Source: Bacillota bacterium
GTDB lineage: Bacteria; Bacillota; Dethiobacteria; DTU022
Assembly: GCA_016874655.1 (NCBI GenBank)
Contig: VGTO01000007.1
Location: forward strand, 1 to 36,597
Direction of reading: 5' to 3'
DNA: 36,597 nt
The position numbers and the translations under genes are program-made. The notes beneath the pieces were generated by a model that made no database searches, was not told the origin of the DNA, and worked only from the letters and a program-made list of their open reading frames with translations. Every line of letters starts with the position of its first letter. Position 1 is the first letter of the stretch. Shown here one piece after another: positions 31,939 to 36,597 of the stretch.

Positions 31939-32670
31939 TTGTCTGAAAGATCCTTTAAAGCAAGAGGCCTGGTCCTGCGGACCCGCAACCTCGGCGAAGC
32001 CGACCGCCTGGTAACCATGCTCACCTTTGAAGAAGGCAAGTTCGAGGCTGTTGCCAAGGGGGCGCGCAAGATCAAGAGCAAGCTGGCTGCCGGCATCGAC
32101 CTGTTTACCTTCGGTAACTTCAATTTCCATCAGGGAAAAACCTGGCCGATTGTGACCGGTCAGGATCCGATCGAACGCTTTAATCGCTTTCGTGAAGATC
32201 CCGATCTCTTCCCCTATGGACTCTATCTAAATGAGTTAACCGACAAGCTGATTAGCGGCTGTGAAAAATGCGATGCCATCTGCAACCTGTTGTTGGCAAG
32301 TTGGAGGGCGTTAGATGGCGGCCTGGACAAAAATCTGCTCTGCCGGGCTTATGAGTTAAAACTGGCCGATTTAGCGGGCTACCACCCCCATCTTCATTCC
32401 TGTGCCGGCTGTGGTTCACCTTCTTCAACATTCTTCAGTCCCCGCCAGGGAGGTTTGCTTTGCAGTAAATGTTGCGGAGCAGATGTGATCAATGTTTCTG
32501 AAGGAGCCCTGGCTCTGGCCCGCCACCTGCTTAAATCTTCGATAGAAAAACTAACTCTGCTGCGGCCGCTTCCCGGGCAGCTCGAAGAGCTGGCTACAAT
32601 CAATACCGCCTTTTATGCTCATCACCTCGACCTGGGTGAAATTAAATCCCGCAGGCTTTTACTCACATAG
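31939..32670 (+). CDS. recO: DNA repair protein RecO
   Basis: A 243-residue RecFOR-pathway protein that helps load RecA. The N-terminal OB-fold has ARGLVLRTRNLGEADRLVTMLT and AKGARKIKSKLAAGIDLFT; the helical C-terminal half has a four-cysteine zinc site (CAGCG then CSKCC). I start at the TTG at 31939, next to GAGGGG, because the upstream in-frame codons from 31909 only translate the palindromic repeat. It closes the era-recO block. Confidence 0.94.
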   Translation: MSERSFKARGLVLRTRNLGEADRLVTMLTFEEGKFEAVAKGARKIKSKLAAGIDLFTFGNFNFHQGKTWPIVTGQDPIERFNRFREDPDLFPYGLYLNELTDKLISGCEKCDAICNLLLASWRALDGGLDKNLLCRAYELKLADLAGYHPHLHSCAGCGSPSSTFFSPRQGGLLCSKCCGADVINVSEGALALARHLLKSSIEKLTLLRPLPGQLEELATINTAFYAHHLDLGEIKSRRLLLT

Positions 32671-32765
32671 AAAACTTTCACTTCCCCGCTTGTCCCCTGT
32701 CTAAGATCCTGAATAATATTTTACTTAAAATTAACCTAAATTTATGGCTTTCCCTCACCAGAAAT

Positions 32766-32774
32766 TGCTATAAT
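32766..32774 (+). promoter_or_regulatory. Extended -10 promoter of the flavodoxin-like gene
   Basis: TGCTATAAT, an extended -10 with a perfect TATAAT core and no clear -35, about 40 bases before the ATG. The preceding bases from 32671 are AT-rich and show no gene. Confidence 0.5.
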
Positions 32775-32813
32775 TAGCATGGTAAAAATTTCGTCAGCCA
32801 GGAGGGTCATTTT

Positions 32814-33290
32814 ATGAACATTGGCTTGGTTGTCTATTCACATACAGGCAATACCTTTAGAGTTGCAGAAAAAATTAAGGTAAAGCTAGAAGAACGAGGT
32901 CACACTGCTAACCTGGAGCAGATTCAAATCAGTGGTGATAAACCGGCGCAGCCCGGAAAATTTGAGCTGACCGGCATTCCGGCCATTGAAGCCTACGATG
33001 CCTTGATTTTAGGTGCCCCGGTGCAGGCCTTTTCACTAAACCCGGTAATGAAAGCTTACCTGGCCCAGCTGCCGAGAATGGAGGGCAAGAAAGTGGCTCT
33101 TTTTGTAACCAAGCAGCTACCCGCTCTCTGGCTGGGAGGTACCGGTTCAATTAAGATCATGAAACAGGAATGCGAAAGCAGGGGAGCTAAAGTGATCGGC
33201 TCTGACATTGTCGTCTGGGCCCCGTCAAAACGTGATCAGACCACCACTGCTTGCGTTAATAATATGCAGAGTTATTTTACCGGCAGTTAA
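32814..33290 (+). CDS. Flavodoxin-family protein
   Basis: A 158-residue flavodoxin-fold protein with the FMN phosphate loop YSHTGNTFRVAE near the start and LGAPVQAFSLNPVM in the second half, where flavin-ring contacts lie. A low-potential electron carrier or flavin-dependent quinone-type reductase is likely; the partner cannot be named. GGAGGG stands about nine bases before the ATG. It appears to be its own transcription unit, together with the small membrane protein downstream. Confidence 0.88.
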   Translation: MNIGLVVYSHTGNTFRVAEKIKVKLEERGHTANLEQIQISGDKPAQPGKFELTGIPAIEAYDALILGAPVQAFSLNPVMKAYLAQLPRMEGKKVALFVTKQLPALWLGGTGSIKIMKQECESRGAKVIGSDIVVWAPSKRDQTTTACVNNMQSYFTGS

Positions 33291-33375
33291 GAAGAAAGGT
33301 ATTAAGATAAACGGTTATTAAAAATCCCGATTTACATTAGCTTCTTAGCATTAAGCAAAGGAGGGATCAGTTATT

Positions 33376-33546
33376 GTGGCAAAGGATGTTCACAGCGGTG
33401 CTGTCTACGGCCTCGGTTTTATCGGGGCGGCGATTTACTTCATTAGTCAGGCGACAACTTTCTGGATGGGTGTAATCGGCTTCCTGAAAGCATTGGTCTG
33501 GCCGGCTTTCCTGGTCTACGAAGCCCTCAAATCCCTGGGAATCTAA
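33376..33546 (+). CDS. 56-residue conserved small membrane protein (unknown function)
   Basis: A short frame from a GTG at 33376 with AGGAGG about 12 bases upstream, ending in TAA. The product begins VAKDVHSGAVYGLGF and has one or two hydrophobic stretches rich in Phe, Ile and Trp (about 9-30 and 32-48), with FWMGVIGFLKALVWPAFLVYEAL toward the end split over both. I recall small bacterial proteins of very similar composition and the same GLGFIGA and WPAFLVY phrases, so I believe it is real. The function is unknown. Its stop is three bases before the inverted-repeat element. Confidence 0.75.
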   Translation: MAKDVHSGAVYGLGFIGAAIYFISQATTFWMGVIGFLKALVWPAFLVYEALKSLGI

Positions 33547-33548
33547 CA

Positions 33549-33703
33549 ACGCGTTCTAGGGACGGTTCTCTTGACGCATTGCCTCTGCCCGATTAACAAG
33601 CGCGTGTAAGTTAATCTACCTAAAATTATAGCTGAATTTAATGATTTGATGAAGAAACAGATGCGTCAAGAGAACCGTCCCTAGAACGCGTAATAGAACG
33701 CGT
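33549..33703. repeat. Inverted-repeat element with perfect 31-bp arms (REPIN/MITE-like)
   Basis: Left arm 33549-33579 and right arm 33661-33691 are perfect reverse complements over 31 bases, around 81 bases of unrelated AT-rich sequence. Each arm contains GGGACGGTTCTCTTGACGC in one orientation, a phrase I associate with dispersed REP-type repeats linked to Y1 (RAYT) transposases in Clostridia. TAGAACGCGT from the right arm is repeated directly at 33694-33703. No ORF lies in the core. The element sits between a plus-strand and a minus-strand stop, where insertion does least harm. Confidence 0.85.
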
Positions 33704-33725
33704 GCCGGCTTGGGACGCGCCTGAT

Positions 33726-35639
33726 TTAACGCATGGCCCGCATGGCGTTAAGTACAGCCAGCAGGGCCACGCCGACATCGGCGAAGACCGCTTCCCACAT
33801 TGAAGCCAGGCCGAAAAGCCCCAACCCCATGACAACTGCTTTAACGCCTAATGCCAGCACAATGTTTTGAAAGACGATCGCTCTTGTTTTGCGGGCCACT
33901 GCGACCGCCTCGGCCAGCTTAGAAGGCTGCCCGGTCATCAGCACTATATCCGCCGCTTCAAGCGCCGCATCGGAGGCCACACCGCCCATCGCTACCCCAA
34001 TTTCCGCTCTGGCTAAAGAAGGTGCGTCGTTAATGCCGTCTCCGACAAATACATTTTTACCACTTCGGTTCTTTTGTTTTTCCAAATTTTCGATGATCTC
34101 CACTTTTTGATCGGGCAGCAATTCGGCATAAACCCTGTCAAGCTTTAATTTACGGCCAATCTCTTCAGCCACCTGTTGTTTGTCACCGCTTAACATTATA
34201 ATCTGTTTGATCCCCAGTCTGCGCAGCTCCTGAACAGCCGAAACAGCATCATCTTTAAGCTCATCTTCTAAGGTTATGCTCCCGGCATAGCGGCCATCAA
34301 TGGCCAAATGGACCCTGGTTTTATGATCACTGTCATCCCCGATCTCAATATCATGCTCGCTCAGCAGCTTCTGGTTGCCCATGAGGATAAGCTGATCGTT
34401 GTAGTTTATCTTTACCCCTCGACCGGGTAACTCTTCGCATGAGGCGATTAGCATTTCCTCCGGTTTTGTTATAGCTGCTTCACGGATGGAGACCGATAGA
34501 GGGTGGGAGGAATAATGAGCTGCTGCAGCCCCATAGCGCAACAGATCGTCGTGACTGAAACCGGTTGCCGGCTGAACATCCTTCACTGTAAAGTAGCCGT
34601 GCGTCAGAGTGCCAGTTTTGTCAAAGATCACAGTATCAACATGGCTCAAGGCTTCCAGGTAGTTGCCACCCTTGACCAGGATCCCTTTACGGGAAGCACC
34701 GCCGATACCGCCGAAAAAACTAAGCGGAATTGAAACAACCAAAGCACAGGGGCAGGAGATGACCAGGAAAATCAGGGCCCGGTAAGCCCAGGTGGAGAAA
34801 TCCTGCCCGGAGATAACCAGCGGGGGAATAACGGCCAGCAGCAGGGCCGAAATTACCACCAGCGGAGTATAATAGGCAGCAAAGCGGGTGATGAATTGTT
34901 CGGTTTTTGCTTTTCGGGAAGCGGCATTTTCTACAAGGGATAAGATTCTGCTTACAGTTGACTGGCTGTATTCAGTGCTTACTCTGATTTCAATCAAGCC
35001 GCTCTTGTTGACTGAACCGGATAAAACCTGGTCGCCTTCTGAAACTTCCCGTGGCAATGATTCACCGGTTAGAGCCGATAGATCTAAGGCAGAAGAGCCT
35101 TTAATAACCTCTCCATCGAGTGGGATTCTTTCCCCGGGTTTAACAACAATAACTGATCCGATACTCACTTCTTCCGGGTTCACTCTGCGGGTTTTGCCTG
35201 CCTCTAGCAGGTTAGCATAGTCAGGTCTTATTTCCATCAACTGCTCAATCGAGCGGCGGGAGCGATATAAAGCGCTATCCTGTAAATACTCTCCTACCTG
35301 GTAAAAAACCATCACCGCGACCCCTTCGGGGTATTCGCCAATGGCAAATGCCCCTAAAGTAGCGATGGACATCAGAAAGTTTTCATCAAATATTTTGCCA
35401 TGGATCACATTGCGGATAGCGGCCAGCAGCACACCACTACCAAATATCAGGTAGGCTGAAGCAAACACCATAAAACCTGCCCAGCCATCCGGGTTGCGCA
35501 TAATGCCGAATAAAAAAAGAATTAACCCCAGACCATAAAGCACCAGGCGTGAAGGTTTTAATAATTTAGTCCTGTCAATACCGGTTTTACTGGTGCAATC
35601 CACGCTCTCCAAACAAACATTGCCTTCAGTTGGTGTCAT
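33726..35639 (-). CDS. Heavy-metal P1B-type ATPase (CadA/ZntA-like)
   Basis: A 637-residue metal exporter. In order: membrane helices 1-4 (about 30-115), actuator domain with TGES (191-194), CPC metal motif (296-298) in SCPCALVVSIPLSFF, phosphorylation Asp340 in DKTGT, and GDGINDAPSLA near the end. CPC with the last helices' GLGLFGLASMWEAVFADVGVALLAVLNAMRAMR fits the Zn/Cd/Pb group, whose conserved Asp lies in the last helices. The N-terminal heavy-metal-binding domain is absent; only Cys9 and Cys15 remain before the first helix. The ATG at 35639 lies 24 bases after the repressor gene, in one operon. Confidence 0.93.
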   Translation of the reverse strand: MTPTEGNVCLESVDCTSKTGIDRTKLLKPSRLVLYGLGLILFLFGIMRNPDGWAGFMVFASAYLIFGSGVLLAAIRNVIHGKIFDENFLMSIATLGAFAIGEYPEGVAVMVFYQVGEYLQDSALYRSRRSIEQLMEIRPDYANLLEAGKTRRVNPEEVSIGSVIVVKPGERIPLDGEVIKGSSALDLSALTGESLPREVSEGDQVLSGSVNKSGLIEIRVSTEYSQSTVSRILSLVENAASRKAKTEQFITRFAAYYTPLVVISALLLAVIPPLVISGQDFSTWAYRALIFLVISCPCALVVSIPLSFFGGIGGASRKGILVKGGNYLEALSHVDTVIFDKTGTLTHGYFTVKDVQPATGFSHDDLLRYGAAAAHYSSHPLSVSIREAAITKPEEMLIASCEELPGRGVKINYNDQLILMGNQKLLSEHDIEIGDDSDHKTRVHLAIDGRYAGSITLEDELKDDAVSAVQELRRLGIKQIIMLSGDKQQVAEEIGRKLKLDRVYAELLPDQKVEIIENLEKQKNRSGKNVFVGDGINDAPSLARAEIGVAMGGVASDAALEAADIVLMTGQPSKLAEAVAVARKTRAIVFQNIVLALGVKAVVMGLGLFGLASMWEAVFADVGVALLAVLNAMRAMR

Positions 35640-35663
35640 AATTATTATATATCCGTCCTCTGA

Positions 35664-36029
35664 TTATTCGTTAATATGCTTTATACCCTGGTAAAAGATT
35701 GCTTCGATGTGCTCATCGTCAAGGGAGTAATACATATTTTTACCATCCCGCCTGGGCTTAACCAGACGGGCCTGTTTTAAAACACGTAACTGATGCGATA
35801 TTGCTGATTGAGACATATTCAGCAGCGCGGCAATATCGCAGACACACATTTCTGATTCAAAAAGTGCCCAAATTATTTTAATCCGGGTTGAATCGCCAAA
35901 AACCTTAAACAGCTCGGCCAGATCATAGAGCTTCTCTTCCGCCGGCATCTTTTGCCGGGTTTGTTCTACCAACTCCCGGTGAACAGTGGTAACTTCGCAC
36001 CTTAATTCATCGTCAAATGTCGGATTCAA
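35664..36029 (-). CDS. ArsR/SmtB-family metal-sensing repressor (CadC/SmtB-like)
   Basis: A 121-residue winged-helix repressor. The helix-turn-helix is MSQSAISHQLRVLKQARLV. Two metal sites are visible. Cys62-x-Cys64 (MCVCDIA) with Cys11 near the start matches the alpha3N site of CadC. Asp105, His107, His118 and Glu121 have the exact spacing of the alpha5 zinc site of SmtB. Metal binding should release DNA and switch on the ATPase downstream. The start is a TTG at 36029 with GAGGTGGTGAAGG upstream. The operator lies directly before it. Confidence 0.95.
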   Translation of the reverse strand: MNPTFDDELRCEVTTVHRELVEQTRQKMPAEEKLYDLAELFKVFGDSTRIKIIWALFESEMCVCDIAALLNMSQSAISHQLRVLKQARLVKPRRDGKNMYYSLDDEHIEAIFYQGIKHINE

Positions 36030-36045
36030 AGACCTTCACCACCTC

Positions 36046-36077
36046 ATATATGAACATATGAATAGCTGTTCATGTAT
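36046..36077 (-). promoter_or_regulatory. SmtB/CadC-type operator
   Basis: ATATATGAACA (36046-36056) and TGTTCATGTAT (36067-36077) are inverted repeats with one mismatch. On the minus strand the site reads TGAACAGCTATTCA, nearly the TGAACA-N2-xATTCA core of the SmtB 12-2-12 operator. It lies 17 bases upstream of the repressor start codon, in its promoter. Confidence 0.8.
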
Positions 36078-36101
36078 AAGTTAACACCACCCACATCTTC
36101 C

Positions 36102-36107
36102 TGTCAA
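36102..36107 (-). promoter_or_regulatory. Candidate -35 of the metal-resistance operon
   Basis: Minus-strand TTGACA (36107-36102) lies upstream of the operator. No good -10 follows at 16-18 bases; TTATAC is about 22 bases away. The promoter may be weak or need help. The -10 region overlaps the operator. Confidence 0.4.
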
Positions 36108-36143
36108 GCAAAAAAGAGACGTTATGAAAAAGACGATTTTAGA

Positions 36144-36152
36144 TGGTATAAT
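36144..36152 (+). promoter_or_regulatory. Candidate extended -10 promoter of the MFS gene
   Basis: TGGTATAAT, an extended -10 with a perfect TATAAT core, about 120 bases before the MFS start codon. The stretch between shows no other gene. Confidence 0.4.
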
Positions 36153-36271
36153 GCAAATCATGATAGCAATGTTTATGGTTTTTTCATGCAGAGAAGTTAG
36201 CAGAAAGATGGAATGACTGACCCCGGGTTTAGCCGCATTACATCAGAAACTTTATAGACAGGCTGATGATC

Positions 36272-36597
36272 ATGAAAAACAACAAATCACTAACGGCCAT
36301 CAATATCAGTGTCTTTTTGATCATGCTCGGCGTAGGTATGATTGTTGCCCTGCTGCCGCAGCGCGTTATTAATCTGTCGGGTTCTGTATCTGTGGTGGGT
36401 TTACTAGCTTCTGTTTTTGCGATTACCTATGTATTGGCGCAAATCCCTATCGGTCACCTGGCCGACAAAATCGGCTTCAAAAAACTTTTAATTGCCGGCT
36501 ACTTGATCTGCGGAGTGGTTGGCCTGCTTTATCTTGGTGCAAAAACTTCAAATCAGATCCTGATGGGGCGGTTTTTGCAGGGTATCGGTGAGGTGCC
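36272..36597 (+). CDS. MFS transporter, N-terminal part (cut by window end)
   Basis: An open frame from the ATG at 36272 to the window edge encodes at least 108 residues of a major facilitator superfamily transporter. It shows a first helix (about 10-30), a second (about 40-60) and motif A between helices 2 and 3 (GHLADKIGFKK), then helix 3 and the start of GRFLQGIG in helix 4. Another ATG two codons earlier is possible. The substrate cannot be told. It is divergent from the metal-resistance operon. Confidence 0.85.
   Translation, partial: MKNNKSLTAINISVFLIMLGVGMIVALLPQRVINLSGSVSVVGLLASVFAITYVLAQIPIGHLADKIGFKKLLIAGYLICGVVGLLYLGAKTSNQILMGRFLQGIGEV

Overview
The window reads as chromosomal DNA of a Clostridia-class Firmicute. 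The chain rpsU-yqeY-nfeD-floA-phoH-pgpH-ybeY-dgkA-cdd-era-recO, preceded by hrcA-grpE-dnaK-dnaJ-rsmE-mtaB, is the order well known from Bacillus and Clostridia. Start codons are often TTG or GTG with purine-rich Shine-Dalgarno sites, and base composition looks close to 50% G+C by eye. The species cannot be named from this sequence. No rRNA, tRNA, CRISPR array, prophage or intact insertion sequence was seen.

Region 1 (1-4.5 kb) holds a diaminopimelate-epimerase-fold protein, an AT-rich EamA permease that looks foreign, and a compact ECF sigma / zinc anti-sigma / bactofilin-like membrane protein unit whose third member carries eight 17-residue beta-solenoid repeats. Region 2 (4.5-10.2 kb) has threonine synthase with a leader that can hide its own ribosome binding site, the selenium cassette yedE-tusA-yedF, and a phosphoglycerate-mutase-like enzyme of the family proposed to act as homoserine kinase, followed by acpS. 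Region 3 (10.3-12.8 kb) has a cold-shock protein and an Rrf2/IscR-type regulator with a visible operator in front of its own gene, upstream of iscS and iscU.

Region 4 (12.8-19.8 kb) is the heat-shock operon hrcA-grpE-dnaK-dnaJ behind a perfect CIRCE element, followed by the RNA-modification genes rsmE and mtaB. Region 5 (19.8-22.0 kb, minus strand) is mnmH (tRNA 2-selenouridine synthase), a YlbF-family gene and a HAD phosphatase. Together with yedE-yedF, mnmH points to active selenium metabolism. Region 6 (22.1-32.7 kb) is the conserved housekeeping chain. It lacks the sporulation-linked yqfC and yqfD expected between floA and phoH, and its cytidine deaminase is fused to a TrmO-like tRNA methyltransferase domain.

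Region 7 (32.7-36.6 kb) has a flavodoxin-like protein, a 56-residue membrane protein, a 143-bp element bounded by perfect 31-bp inverted repeats, a CadA/ZntA-like metal P-type ATPase with its ArsR/SmtB repressor and operator, and the start of an MFS transporter cut by the window edge.

Three themes run through the window: tRNA anticodon-loop modification (MtaB, TrmO-like domain, MnmH), sulfur/selenium/iron-sulfur handling (YedE-TusA-YedF, IscR-IscS-IscU), and stress-responsive envelope and chaperone systems. The strongest candidates for something not well described are the Cdd-TrmO fusion, the sigma/anti-sigma/solenoid unit and the inverted-repeat element. All functional statements rest on motif recognition; no database search was possible.
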